The notes beneath the pieces are model-generated. The model made no database searches and was not told the DNA's origin. It saw only the letters and a list, made by a program, of their open reading frames with translations. Below are positions 33,772-47,587 of a stretch of DNA of 64,000 nt, piece by piece (positions within the stretch are counted from its first letter, which is position 1; each line of letters starts with the position of its first letter). Source of the stretch: Batkoa obscura (lineage: Eukaryota; Entomophthoromycota; Entomophthoromycetes; Entomophthorales; Batkoaceae); assembly GCA_030770535.1 (NCBI GenBank), contig JASVEC010000014.1, forward strand, positions 248,001 to 312,000, written 5' to 3'. A program made the translations under genes and the position numbers.

Positions 33772-36700
33772 TTATCTGATGTTTGAGGGAATTCCATAAA
33801 GTATTGGTGCAGCACCAATTAAATATTTAAGACGGCAAACTTCTCTAGCTTTAGAAATAGCCATTGATAAAGAACATTTAGCACCACTATCTCCTTTATG
33901 AAAGGGTTGAACTCCCCAATTCTCAAATGTAGCAGCAGTGAAAAGATCAATATCTTTATCAGTGACATCCCAAAGATTGCCTAAAACTCCTGTAGAGCCA
34001 GCCATAAGATACTGCATTACTGTACCATCAAGGTCGCACTCACCCTCATACTTTAAAACTCCTGAAGAGCATCCAAAAATAAGTGCAACAGCACAATTTT
34101 GGATTCCTCTCAAATTTTTAGTTGGAAATACATGTTCACTAGAACCATGTCCAATATACCTACAAATAAATAAGTAGATAAAAGAGGTTGAAATGCAACT
34201 TACGTATAAATATCTTTTTCCTGTAATTTGTTAGCTACGTATTTTTTGTCTGGGATTTTTCTCTCTGTACCTTCCCAGCCTGTACTAAAACAGAAATTTA
34301 AATTAACATTAAAAATAATGAGAAAAAATAATTTTACCATTTGAGTTCAGAAGAAAATCTATCATAAGTTTTTGGAAGGTTTCTATCGGCATCCAAAATA
34401 TAGTAACCATTTTTAGAATTAACGACTGGGATACAAACTTCACCTCGATCATTTTTATTTAAAGTTAACAAAGAGTCTCTTAAGAATGAAAGACATGGTA
34501 GTCTAGAAACCGATCTTTCTCTAAGGCTAGGTAAGCTTTCCCATGGTAAAGACTGAGTATATTTATCCAAAATTAAAATAAGATGGTCATCATTTTTATC
34601 TAGTTGTTCTGGATAATCCAATTCATAAAACTGATTACATACATCTTCAACTTTCCTATACAACTAAATATTTGTTAAAGTTTTTCCGATTTATACTTAT
34701 ATACTAGCTACCTCTTTAAAGCAATTCTCATTAATGTCAAAACAAATCTGAGATTGATCAACCAACATACCTGACAGCCAAGTGTTAACAAGACTATGTA
34801 ATAAAGGTTCAGTAATATTTTTCTTAAGCGCTAACACTGTTTTCATTGAACACTCATCTAAAGTAATTCTTACTCCTGGAAATCTTTCATTCAAAAAGGC
34901 ATCCCAAAGCCCTTGGATATCATTATAGAAGCAACTGAGTTTATCATTTGTTTCGAATGGTAAGAAGGTCCCTATAAATCCCTTTAACACATCAGTTTCA
35001 AAGTTCCTAAGGAATCTCTCAAGTTTTACGTCCAAGTTTTCCCTTTTAAACCACCATTCTGCATTATTTACTTTAGAGCGAATATTGCTACTATCTTTAA
35101 TTATTTTAGTGCTTTCTTGAATAATTAAATGGAATTCTTTCATGAGTTCTTTAAATTTATCATGGGGCTGATCTACATAAAAACTATTGAAGTTTAAGTT
35201 GTTTTCGCACTTATTATTACCAACATGCAATTTTCTGCCACATTTAATCGGAAAGCGGACAAGCAACGGATGTTTGAGATTCGATTCATATCTCTTGATA
35301 CAAAGTTCATTTGTCTCAGGTAAATAATGAACTGAACATATTCTCCAATTATAAGGCAATGAACTTATAACGCTATTGAAATATTCTTCTGGCTTGAAAT
35401 TAAATTCATTTTCGTAGCCTTTCAATTTCTCGCTAACTATTTTATCATCCCTTTTATACTCCATATTTCTAGAGTCTTCATAAAATTTTGGCCATTTTAA
35501 GCTATCAGTATCATTAGCAGTCAAATAGCCTTTTAAATTTTGAATTATTGTAGTTTTCAAATTGGCACAATTAGTCATCTCTAAAAGGTAACTTATCCAG
35601 TAACATGCTTTTGAAGGGTCTAATGTTCTATTATCACCAATTGCCTGTATTGTATGTGCTAATGCTAGATCCCTAAATCCAAATGAAACATTACCACCGT
35701 TGATATCATTAGCATTATGTTTAAAATAATTCATATAGTCTAAAAGAAGCTCTCCAATGATATTCTTATCTGTCTCATTTAGAGACAAATAATTTTTTGA
35801 TGGTTGAGGTTCAATTTGCACCAACAAAGGGAGAGACCAAGCTACTAAATGTTAATAATATGATTCTAGCCTTAAAAGAAAATTACCTTGTGTGAAAAGA
35901 TTAAATACTTCATGAGTAGAAACGTATCTACTTAAAAAGCTCTTTACATTGTAGTGAAATAGCCCTAACTTAATAGTAGGAAATCGATCGGACCCTTTAT
36001 TCGCCACTTTAGACAAAAATTGAGCCTCTTCCATATTGTTATTTATATGATGAACTGCTGTATAGACATAAGCCATCAAAACATTTCTTTTTGTTAAATT
36101 ATCACTTATATCATTAATGATAGAATTAAAATAATTTTTTGCATCATTGATTTCCAAACCCTTTCCAGTGAGGTATTGAAGGTGAATTTTAGAAGCATAA
36201 TAGCTAGCTTTAATTATATCTCTTTTGCTATAATCACATTCCTCTATAAGGTTAATCTCATTTAATAAGTTTTCACTTTCACTAAATCTATTTAAACGAG
36301 TACAAACTTGCACTAATATCAATTTAAAATCTCGAGTCCATCTACTTAAATTTAATTCTTGACTTAATTCAAGTCCTTGTTTGAGATATTGTTCACTGAG
36401 AATTAATAAATTTAATTCCAAATTTGCAATCCCAAGGCTGTACCAATTATTTAATGAAGCCTGTGAAAATTTATTAATATTATACTTGTAGTACACTTTT
36501 ATAATTATGTTATACCTCTACAATATGTGAATTGGAAAAGATACTCAGAAGTTGAACTAAGCTTTTAGGCTTTATTCCACTTGTATTTACAAAGTTGTAT
36601 GGAGGCTTTTGTAAACCATAACTAATACTCTTTAAAATCAAATCATTCAACTGTTCTCCAGTAGCGTTTACTAGTACGTACTTTTTTTGATCCAAATACT

Positions 36701-39659
36701 CACCTTGGATTTTTAAATTTACCATAATTAGCGACTGACATTTTAAACTATCTTGTTTAATCTCATTATATATAGAATCAAACTTAAGTAAGCTTTTAAC
36801 ACTTTTTGAGTATTTTCCTTCCATTTTATCATGTTTGCAAAAATTAGTACAGGATATTTTATACTGGATTAAGGCAAAAACTCTATCAGGGCAAAGCTTG
36901 GCTGCGTCACCACAACTACGTACATAATCAACGTTGATAACACCACTATTAGAAATTACTTGTGTTTTACTCAACTCATAAAGAAGATCTATCATTTGAT
37001 CGTATTTATTGAGACCAGTTAAACGCGGAATGAGCTTCTTACATAACGCTCCAATTTTTAAGATTTGATCTTTAGCTTCTAGTAAACTCAGAACTTTTAA
37101 TGTATCTTTTAACGCCATAAAAGTGCTATCTATATGATTTTCATATAGCTTACAATCACACGTTTTATGGTCTTTTATGTTACAGTCAAGATTGAACTTT
37201 CTGTAAAAACTTTCTATTTCTATTATCCCTTCATCTAGTACATTGAGGTTAATAAACCCCCTTTTATAAGCATAATTGAAACACAATAGATGGAATTTTC
37301 CCTTTAATTCTATTACCCAATCTTTAATATCTTTATCTTTTTTATAATCCTAAATAAATGTAAATAAATTATTGGTATTTTAAAATAACTTCATTACGAT
37401 GCTTACCTTAATATTCAAAAATGCTTCGAATTTTTTAGCCAATAAACCAAATCGACTGTCATCTGGTTTTGCTTCGATAAGTGAACAAACATAGTTGATC
37501 TTGGCAAACATGAATTTACCATATTCAAGGCATAGTAAATTCAGAAAGCTTCTTAGCATCAAAACAGGGTGATTACCATTATACGCTTTAAGTAAAATGG
37601 TAAGTAGATTATTTCTAACTTTACATATAGGCTCGCTATATTGAGATGAAATCAAATGAAGTTCATTTTCTATAAAATAACACATTTCTTCATTATTTAT
37701 AAACGCATCTGTATGGGCTAAACAAAATGATTCATAAACAACGTCAATATTGTATTTGGATTTAGTAAGGCTGTTCACCTCAATATATCTCTTAAAATAT
37801 TTATATTTCAATGGGTTGTCATTATTTTGGGTGATAAAAAATGCTGGTTTTACAACAATAGATGGGACTGATTTAAAATGCCTTGCAAAAACACCACGGA
37901 GTTCATCATACTCCTTACTATTATCATAACACTTAGCTAATAAAGAAAATATTTTTTGTAACTTATCGATACCAAGACTTTTAAGAGCATCTTTGGCACT
38001 AACTGAAATTTCAAAATACTTAGCTGCCGAAGTATAATGGTCTTTCCCTTTGGCAAAATACTCTCCACCCAGAGAGTAAGTTAACCGTGGCAAATGAAAC
38101 TGTGAACTTTGATCATTATAAATATGAAATACATGATTATATGTACTGAAAATATGATAAACTGCTTCTAACTCACTGAAAGCAAAATTACGTTTTTTAA
38201 ACATTTCACATAATGTTCCGAATGTTAAAACCATGGTTTGTTCTAAGCTTGGATCATATCCCATTTTAATTACTTTTGCTAAAATTATATTTAAAAATTG
38301 TAATACAGTCCCAACCCAAAATTTAATAGCTTCTGTACTAACACCCTTAATATCGTTAATTGCATTATACTTAAATACAACATCAATTAATACTCTAAAA
38401 TTATTACAAAAATTAACTACGTCTTCAGCCTGTATATTTTGTTCCACGAGCCCTTTTTGAAACTCATTGCTGAACTCGCTATATTCTACTAAATTTTTAG
38501 GATGAATCAATTCGCGTATTGAAATGATACGTAGTCCGTAATAAATTGTACTAAGATACCAATGCATATATCTACAATAAAAAGTCCGTTGAACCTCTTT
38601 CTTGATTTTTACTAAATAATTTTTATTAATGCAATTAAATTGAGCATTAAGATCACCAGAATTTGCCTCGAAACAGTGTACTAAATATCCAGTCCAATAC
38701 ACTACCATAGAGTTATTTACAGCTGATACTCGATATAATTTGTTTACTAGAGCCATCTTGTTGTAATTATAAAATTCGCTTATCACACTTAAATGTCTGC
38801 GCTCTTTTTTAATAAATAGGTTCCTTCCAATTACTTTTACTGCCTCCACATAAGATCCTTCAGGGGTATGATAGTTACTTTGCATATAGAAACTGAGGGC
38901 TAAATTGCTATAGTTCATACAATCTGAATCTATACCAACCATCCTGATCCTAGAATTCACAATTGATGTATATATTGAGTGAAACTTATCCATTAAATCT
39001 TTACCCTGTTGTTGCATATTATCAGAATTTATCAATTTTAAACAAAGCTGGTACGGGGTTCCCGAAGAATCAGTATTATACTCAGAAATACACTTTAGCT
39101 CATTCCATTGGTTTGCTTTTAACATACCTTCAAGAATACATGCTTGGATCTGTATAGCACATAATACAAGGTTAGGATCAGTTTTATCATCAACGTCAAA
39201 ATAGAAAGGGTAGCTATTGGCTCTACGTTTTGCTCTTTTTATAGGAGAAATTGAAGATCCTGATATATGAATCCATTTTTGAAAATTTTCATATTCTGAT
39301 CTTATTTCATCTAAAGCGAGTTCTGCTTGTCCAGCACAAATCCAAAATGCGAATAGCTTTATATAAACCTGTAGTAGTATATAGTGATTGGTAGAAATAT
39401 GTAAGCAAAGAGATTCAACAAAACGATGTAAAAAATTTGTAAGAATATCTTTATTAGCTTTACTCATATTAGACCTTTGTATTTCTATTACTTCATTAGA
39501 TACGATTTGTGGAATTTCTTGGACTGAAGTTGAATTAATGTTATTATTGAAATTAAATTGTATATTTTCAAGGGTTTTTAAGTCCCCGCTGATGGCCCCA
39601 ATATATGATTGAAGCCTTTTGAGTATTAATTCTACCTTTTCTTTAAATAATAGTAACAT
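33772..39659 (-). CDS. ESP1: Separase (Esp1/Cut1)
   Basis: Seven minus-strand exons (37407-39659, 36516-37349, 35887-36460, 34712-35844, 34338-34663, 34204-34284, 33772-34159) give 1862 residues, in the family's normal size range. Separase cleaves cohesin at anaphase. The long N-terminal part is alpha-helical and poorly conserved. The C-terminal peptidase domain is unmistakable: LILDKYTQSLPWESLPSL, RSVSRLPCLSFLRDSLL, the His at ~1738 in YIGHGSSEHV and the catalytic Cys at ~1764 in ALIFGCSSGVLKYEGECDL. The caspase-like His-Cys dyad is intact. The terminal exons are split by 44-72 bp introns. No securin-like gene was seen in the window. Start taken at the first ATG of the long exon; an earlier exon cannot be excluded. 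Confidence 0.94.
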
Positions 39660-42600
39660 AATGAAGCCTTCATTTTCAAAAAAATTGCTTTTATAGCCAA
39701 ATTTTCATACAGCCGAAATGAAAAGTAGATTAAAGTGATTGGATTAAAAGTAATGAAATATTGATTTGACCAATTATAGTTCAATTTTTAATGTTTTTTA
39801 CATTCAAAGAAATTTGATTCTGTAGCTGAGGATTAAACACAAACCCACATTAATTACGTTTGTTTTCATCCTTTTTATCCCTATTTCCTTAGCCAATCAA
39901 TTTACTTTTTATTTAATCAAATGTACTATTTCATTTGCTGTTGTTTTTATTAATCTGAGTTTATAAATTAATTTTAGAGTTAAAAGTAGCTACGTTATCT
40001 TTGATTAAAGACTTTGTTTCCTTTTATACCTTTGTTTTATATTTAAATAAATACCATATCTTTTAGTTCTTATTTTAGTAAAGATTTGATAAGATCTATC
40101 AATCTATAAATAAAAGTTTATGTCATAGTTTTATTTAAATAATAGGTTAGTCAAATCCAGGTTTATTCATTTGATATCTTGTATAAGTTTAGGGATCTAT
40201 TTAATGGCTTGGGGATAATATTCACAGAGGAATTTTTAAACCAAGTATATTTACTATATTATGGTTTTTAAGCATCAAGTCAAGGCTTTAAGTGTATTGA
40301 AATCATTGTTATTATAAAAAATACTTTGTACATTATACATTAATATATAGTTATGTTAAAAACAGTGGTCATCAAATATTAAACTATCCATAATAATATA
40401 ACGTTACCCTAGACAATTTTTTATCTTGATTTGGCACTTATTATAATTCAAGCTATAATAAATAAGCAAACCACAAACCGATGATATCGTTAAATCAAAT
40501 GTTTGATTTTAAAATGTATTTAAGTACCATAAAAGTTCAGCTAAATATTATGACTAGGTATGTCTGAGTTATGAAAGGTAGTTTATTGAATGAAATCAAT
40601 AAAGATGAGTATAATTAGTATATCATTATATAATATTTTTAATTTATTTTAATAAAGCATAGTAATAATAAAAGTAAGCACTAAAAATTTTGAGTTACAA
40701 CACTTAATATTAGAAATATTAATTTATAAACAATATGCTATAGATTTGAGTTTAATAGAAAGAGGAATAATTATATCTATAATAAATTAAATTATTAAAT
40801 CTTTTTATTCATATTTTGTTTCATATTTGAAGTATAATAATATCATCCAAATAAAGTAACAAATTGTAATTTCATATTAGATCTTATAGGTCGGTAATGT
40901 ATTTACATCAATTTTCCACCCAGTTATTAAAATAATTGTTATTCTACTGAGTTTTATGAAATGCAATTTACTAAATTTAGAAATCTTGTAAAACTAAGGT
41001 TGATTTTACGTTTTTTGATAAAGATGTATTTTTTGTACAAAAATTTAATAAAAAAATTTGATACTTCAAATATTTTATGTAAACTTAATTGGTAATTCCA
41101 AGCTCAAAACCTAGTGCTATCACGTTTCGTTTTATTTTTCTTAGCTCTTAATGTTTAATACTTTAAAATCTCTATCTATTTTTAAAAGTAAAAACAAACA
41201 CAAACTGATTTTTAAAAACTAAAAAGAATACACAATATTTTAAAAATTAAAAAATTTCAAAAGCTAATAACTCTTAAATAGAATAAAATTATACCTCTAG
41301 TTATAAAATTAAAGTAATTAGGATATATCAATATGGATTATATTAAATTCAAATATTATTTCCACTTACTAATTTATGCCAGTTAATCCAAATAAAATAA
41401 AGCCAAGAAAATAAAAAAATTAAATGTTATTTTTATATAGCCTTATAGATGAAAATAAGTGCACTGGAACTTAAAATTGTAGAAAAGCCATAAATATAAA
41501 AAACTGTCAAATGGGAATAGTAAAAATATAAAGTTATTGTTAAGTTAGAGATTTTTTAAAAGTATAAAAATGTATAGAGTATAAACAATACACTTTTTAA
41601 AAATTCTTTATCAAAGAAAAACAAAGATATAAATAATCTACAACATTATATCCTAAAACCTCTTATTTAAAAAAACATGACTTGTAGCTCTAAAGATCTA
41701 TTAAAATAGGTATGACAATGTATATCAGGTAAATGAAATAATATAAGTGGTGGAAGATTCGATCAAGCTTCAGTAATATTTTATAAGAGTAAATTTTTTT
41801 CATTAATTAAACTAAGTTTTTCAGCCGCTTACACACGCCATTCTCCAGACATGCGTCATCCACCAATTATGCTATAAATAGGTGGCTACATTTTATATTC
41901 ACAATTTAACCTTAAAAATGTAAACAAAATACAAAGATTTTTGTAACTATGGTTTTTTTGATAAAGAATTTTGGATAAAGGTACCCAATTGCAATACTAC
42001 AATATGAGGGAGGACATTTTTTTGGCTTCATCACTTTTTCCATCTTTTAGGCACTATCTGAGCGAAAAAATTGTTAATAAAATTCTTAAACACAAAAATA
42101 CATCCCCATATATTAACACTATTCCTTGTTTTTAATCATAAAAAACAGTTGCTGTTGTGCCCAAAAAATGGTTTTCTTTTTAATCAAAAAGTATGACTAT
42201 TTGTGAAAGACCCTCATAATAACGGATAAAGGACATTATAATATCAATAATAAAACATCAACTAATTAGTGTTCAAAAACATTAAATACATAAAGCTATA
42301 AATATCTTTTTTATAAAGCAACTTAATTATTCGAAAATCTTTAATCACTTTGAACTTAACGTTAAACTACCTTAAATAAAATTGCAGATTGTTTAGAATT
42401 GGGATCACTTTTTTTTAAACATGGCATTTTAAATGAAACAACTCAAATCATTTGTAAAAAACGTGAGTTTGAAGTTTTGGCCCCTTAGAATATTAACAAA
42501 AAAATGAGTTAACTTGACTCAGCAGTAAACGTTATAGTAACTTGACTCAAATTATGTTATCTCATTAGACTTAACAAAATAAAATAATAAATCAGCGGTC

Positions 42601-43383
42601 AAATTTTTACTATTTAATTCTTTAGTTAAATTGTTTATTTAAAATTATTTGTATTCTAGAAGTTAAATATAATAATTACATAAAATTAATAAAGGCTAAA
42701 ACTTATTTTTATAAGATGATCTAATTTGACAAAAAAAGCCGCGCACTAATTTATTAGAATCCAAAATTATTAGCCAGAAATTCAAAACTATTAAGCTAAT
42801 TTGAATAGTGGCGAAGGATTAGATAATTTAATAGTGATTTTAAGCTATCAAGCACAGGTATCTAACTATTTTTATTATAAAAAACAAACTTTAAAATGAT
42901 TTCTTATTTATCCTAAACTCAGTTGATTAAATTGGATTTCTCCGGTCAGGTGTTAATGTGAATTTTTAGGATTTAGTTAGGTGAAACAATAGAACTTAAT
43001 TGATTAATTTATTTATAAAATTCAAGTTATAGAATTTAATTGGCTGATTTTTAGCTTAAAACCCTCAATGAACAAATATGATTGGTTTATTAAAGTTCAT
43101 ACTATTGATTAAAAAAAGCTTAGGGTATTGCATTAATTGCATAATTCTAGTGTAACTCCCCAGTACAAAGTCGATCTTTTTATTTCAATTCCCCAACTTT
43201 CAACACCTTTCAAATTCATTTATTAATCCAATTCAGCTAACGTTGCGTTCTAGTGTATATAGTATATTCCATCTTATTGTTTTAACTCAACACTTTTTGA
43301 TCAATTTGTCCCTTTTTATTTATAGTTATTCATTTGTTATTTTATATTTATTTTAATAGAAGTTATTCCCATTCTATTTTACC
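39660..43383. other. Gene-free 3.7 kb A+T-rich region
   Basis: Divergent space between separase and the SPRY gene. No open frame with protein-like content was found. It holds one fold-back repeat (42005-42108). A short less A+T-rich patch at about 41822-41870 stands out but matches nothing known. The last ~200 bases before 43384 are pyrimidine-rich and probably promoter. Confidence 0.6.
42005..42108 (-). mobile_element. Fold-back (MITE-like) repeat, 104 bp
   Basis: Starts TGAGGGAGGACAT and ends CATCCCCA, containing TTGGCTTCATCACTTTTTCC and the inverted CTTAAACACAAAAATA block. Flanks are AATA before and TATA after. Confidence 0.85.
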
Positions 43384-44538
43384 ATGTCAATAAATTTAAC
43401 TAGTTTTATAACACTGATGTTCGTAAGTAATTGCCATTCTAAACCATTGATTGATAATAGTCCAGAACATGTACTCCCATTAGTTATATTATTCAGCTTT
43501 TTGGGTCTGGTTACCCTATTAGTATTATATGTATTAATACGATTGGTATTAAGTCTCAATTTATTTTTTAATGTGAATGATCCAAGAAACTTTGAAGGTT
43601 GGACTGAAGAATCAATACAAAGTTATGAGTTAGCACGTGCATTTGAACAAGCTCATCCACCCAACTCAATACCTACGGACATTACACCCGAGCTTCGTCA
43701 ACTTATACAAGAAAAAGGGGTATTTGCTTGGCATTTTGGGGGAGATTTAGATTTAAATGTGATTGTTAATGATAGAACCGAGTTAACTTTTTTGGGTGGT
43801 GATAATTGTATACAAACCAATATACCTATACCAAAACAACAACCTATTTATTATTTTGAAGTTAAAATGTTTGAAATGTCAAATACTACTAAAGTAGCCG
43901 TTGGTTTAGCTACCAAACCATATCCTTCTTGGAGATTTCCTGGTAAGTTTTTATTCATTTTTTATATTGTTGAATCCATTTATTAATAATTAATAGGTAT
44001 GAATAAAAATTCATTGGGGTACTTTTCAAATGATGGACGTAAAAGATATAATGATCCGTTCTCAGGGCAAGAATTTGGACCTACTTATTGTGAAGGAGAT
44101 GTGATTGGATGTGGTTATCGTCCACGCTCAGGTACTGTATTTTTTACCAAAAATGGTGTTAAAATAGGAGATTCTCAAAGCGGATTCCGATATAATTTAT
44201 TTCCAACCATTTCAGCGGATGGACCATGTCAATTACATGTTAATTTAGGACAAATGGGCTTTGTATTTATTGAAGCTAATGTAGGTAAATGGGGTTTAGC
44301 GCCATGTGAAGGTTCTTTATTACCACCACCTGCTTATGGACAAGTTCGAGATTCTATATTATTAGAATGTGCTTTGGAAAATCAAAATTTAGAATCTAGT
44401 TCCCATAAACCACCTTCCTATTTAAATTTCAATCAAAATGTACCAGAATTGAGATTGAATGTGAATTCACCACCACCTTCTTACCTTGAGCCTAATGAAG
44501 ATTTACCACTTTTAGCGGATTATGATTCGGATGAATAG
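43384..44538 (+). CDS. SPRY-domain membrane adaptor for Rsp5 ligase, Ssh4/Ear1-like
   Basis: Two exons (43384-43942, 43997-44538) give 366 residues. A short luminal N-terminus is followed by one membrane helix (~30-60: LPLVILFSFLGLVTLLVLYV). The SPRY domain spans about 110-275: FLGGDNCIQTNIPI, YYFEVKMFEM, VAVGLATKPYPSWRFPG, NSLGYFSNDGRKRYN, DVIGCGYRPRSGTVFFTKNG. Three PPxY motifs follow in the cytosolic tail (PPPAY, KPPSY, PPPSY), which bind WW domains of Nedd4-family ligases. Yeast Ssh4 and Ear1 have this same layout and guide Rsp5 to cargo at endosomes and vacuoles. The acidic end DLPLLADYDSDE includes a dileucine-like PLLAD. Confidence 0.93.
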
Positions 44539-45028
44539 TATAGATTAGAAATAGTAAAAAAAAGTTAGTTATATATAATTATAAAATTCCTTTTTAAAAT
44601 ATTTAATACTTGAATTCAAATCAATACTATTTTTGTAAGATTAGTGATGTTTATTTAGTTATTAAATTTTATTAAGATATAATAAAGTACAAACTATGCC
44701 TTTTGTTAATTAAATATTTACTATTGAATTTTCATTTGAATTTTTGTATTATTTTTTTTAATCTTTTCTTTTAAAGCAATTTCATTTTTATTAAATTTTG
44801 TTTTAAAGTCTAAAATTAAGCCTAATTTTAGTTTTAAATTAACCTTATTCTTAAATTTTAAAATAATGATTTAATTTTTAAATTTTAAAGTTAATTTATT
44901 TCTAATTTACTAAATATAAAATGAAAATATAAAAATATAAAATAAAAATATAAAATAAAAATAAATTAATTTATAATTCCAATCTACAAATTCCATATTT
45001 TTAATCCTTTTATAGAACAAATTATCCA
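44539..45028. other. Convergent intergenic, very A+T-rich
   Basis: Low-complexity stretches of A/T, including irregular AAAATATAAAAT runs at 44930-44965. No gene seen. Confidence 0.5.
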
Positions 45029-46544
45029 TTACACTGTCACTTTTTTTATAGAACAAAATAAAGTATGAATAATACCATTATCTAAAGCAATAACAACATT
45101 TGGTCCTTCACTTTTATCATACCTTATTTCTTCTAAATTGTCCTCATTTATATTCTTTCTTTTTAACCCATTTTCATTTTCATTTTCATTATTAAATTTA
45201 TACTGTAATAATTCTAATTGAATATTTTTACTTGACTGATAGCTCAATAAATTCCCAACAACACAATCAATAATCCTTGTATTAAAATCGATAGAATGAA
45301 TACATTGTTTTTCATAATAAAAATTTAGTGATTGAGATTGAGATTGAATAATTAATAATGAAGCTTGATTATAATTTAATAAATGAGGTCGATAAGCAAC
45401 TATTTTAACTATATCTAGTTTTGTTTTCATATAAAGTTGTGGCTATTAATTTTATTATATTAATTAGAATGATTCAATACAATTTTTCTTAAAATAAAAC
45501 AAAAACTTACTTTTCGATAGGAATCTAAATAGTAAATATCTCCTAATGAACTTGCAAATAAGCTGATGGGTTCAGACCTAGTTTCATTAATTACACCAAA
45601 ATAAGATGTACATACCTATACAAAACAAAGAATTACTTTAATTCAACAAAATAACACTATTTATAATAAATTACCCAAGTTATTGATTTTGCAAACTTAA
45701 TTTCAAATATAAATACATTTTTACAATAAAAATAAACTACATTTGTATTATTTATTATACAATGATAATTTATAATTAATCCAAATTCATTTTTTAAACT
45801 AATTTGATAAATTTGTTGAATTTGATTACTATTTTCTTTTATTATTGTGTTTTCTTTTATTTAAATATTAAAACAATTAATATACTAATATATAAAATTA
45901 AGTCATATTACCTTGTTTATATTCATCTAAAATATTTCTTTGATCAAAAATAGGTTGTCTCCATAATCTTGAATTTTGACTATAACTACTAAATTTACCC
46001 AAAATACTACCTGTTAATAAACAAGTAGAAGATCCTAATAAAACAAGTTCAAATTTACCATTTCATAAAAGATAATAAAAACAAATAATAAGCCTACCAT
46101 AATTATCATTATCGAAATACAACGATAAAATATTTTCATTAGATTGATGTTTAGCTATAATTTCTAAATTCGAATAAATGATCACTTCTCCTTGATTATC
46201 TGAACAAGCTAAATCTTGTAACTTTTTTCCTTTGGAAAAATAACCAGTAGTTAAACAAGTGATAGGTCGACTATTTTGTGTTAATATAGTATAAATCTAT
46301 TAGAGTCAATAATTAATAAATCATCATACTATTTTATATCAAGTCTTTGATAAACAAATAGATATATTAATATAGAACTTACTTCATCCTCTTTGATTAA
46401 ATAAATTTTACCACTGGAAGTAGCTACAGCTAAATATGATTGAAATTGATTATTTGAATAAGTGTAATTTCCTATACTTAAGCTAGTTATATTGCCTTCT
46501 TTTACAAGTTCAATTTCTCTTTCTTTTAAGATTTCAAGTTCCAT
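45029..46544 (-). CDS. Unrecognised beta-propeller-like protein
   Basis: Six minus-strand exons (46383-46544, 46098-46296, 45912-46034, 45675-45853, 45511-45615, 45029-45442) give 393 residues. It is built of short hydrophobic strands in a repeating pattern: LAVATSSGKIYLI, LACSDNQGEVIIYSN, FASSLGDIYYLD, VVIALDNGIIHTLF. The x-SxxGxIxxx rhythm is typical of WD40, FG-GAP or PQQ-like propellers, but no canonical WD pairs are visible. Loose resemblance to ITFG2/Kaptin-type propellers was considered but is not strong enough to name it. It is divergently arranged, with 121 bp between its ATG and that of the small gene at 46666. Confidence 0.6.
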
Positions 46545-46665
46545 CTTTTATTTATTGAGTTTTTGAAAATCTACAAAATAAAAAAATGAGAAATGCAAAA
46601 TGAAAGTCAGAAAAAAAAATCAATTTCATTTCTCTCTCTTCTTTTAAAAAAACAATTCATACAAA

Positions 46666-47291
46666 ATGAATAATAAATCACAACAAAATAATATATTAGA
46701 AAAGGATTTGGAATTAGAAAAGAGAGCAAGAGATGTTATTGATATTGAAAAAGTAAGTGATACTTTTTTATAATTAAAATATAATATTAAGTTATTTTAT
46801 TAATAAAATATTATAGCAAATATTAAATTTAATGAATTTAATGATTAAAATGTTAGCTTCTATACCCACTGATTTAGATATCAAAGAAGAATTATGGGAT
46901 GAACATGATGAAACAATTGTTGAAAAATTATTAAAAAACATTGATGATTTTGGCAACTTAGTTGAAGTAAGTATTAATATTATTTAACTAAATAATAAAT
47001 AATAAATAATAAATAATAAATAATAAATAATAAATAATAAATAATAAATAATAAATAATAAATAATAATTAATAAATAATAATTAACAATTATTAGTCTT
47101 TATCGTCTCAATTAAGAGAACATTTTACATTTTTTCATAAAAATGGTATAAGAGATCGAGCCTTACCAATTAATGTTGCTCGTAGTATTAAATTATTAGA
47201 TAATTTATTAATGAATCGAATGATTGATTATTTAGAACAAGATATATCCTGTCAATCAATTAATGAACAATTATCTTTTAAAAGGTATTAA
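46666..47291 (+). CDS. Small helical protein, unrecognised
   Basis: Three exons (46666-46752, 46817-46966, 47097-47291) give 143 residues, highly charged and predicted helical throughout (ILEKDLELEKRARDVIDIEK; LLKNIDDFGNLVESL; NVARSIKLLDNLLMNRM). The size and helix content recall small subunits of nuclear complexes such as Mediator, but no signature decides it. A donor overlaps the last codons (AAAAG then GTATTA), and an alternative last exon near 47344 would change only the final residue. Intron 2 is long because it holds a heptanucleotide tandem repeat. Likely shares a promoter with the propeller gene. Confidence 0.55.
46990..47068. repeat. Heptanucleotide tandem repeat in an intron
   Basis: About eleven direct copies of AATAAAT lie within the 130 bp second intron of the small helical gene. 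The period is seven, the same as in the RPN3 intron repeat. Confidence 0.9.
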
Positions 47292-47587
47292 TCTTTATTG
47301 AAAAATAAAAGTAAATATTATTATTTATTTGTTTATTATTATAAGGATTTAGTTATTATATATAAAATAAAATAATATAATATAATATATATAAAGATTT
47401 CATACAAAAAATATCAAATTCTATAATGTTGTATTTATTAAAAATCAACTATCTAATAAAAATAGTAAGATAAAAGAATAGATAGAGAATAATAAGTTGA
47501 ATTCAATTTTAATGAAGTTTTAAATTTTAAATTTTAAAAGATAATAGATAAATTAAAGTTTATCTAAAACAAACATTTATAAATTTC

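Noticed and set aside
41822-41870. Locally G+C-richer patch considered as an RNA gene
   Set aside because: Too short and without a clear stem structure or internal promoter boxes.
45029-46544. Naming the propeller gene as Kaptin or ITFG2
   Set aside because: The strand-turn rhythm is similar, but no diagnostic motif could be aligned with confidence.
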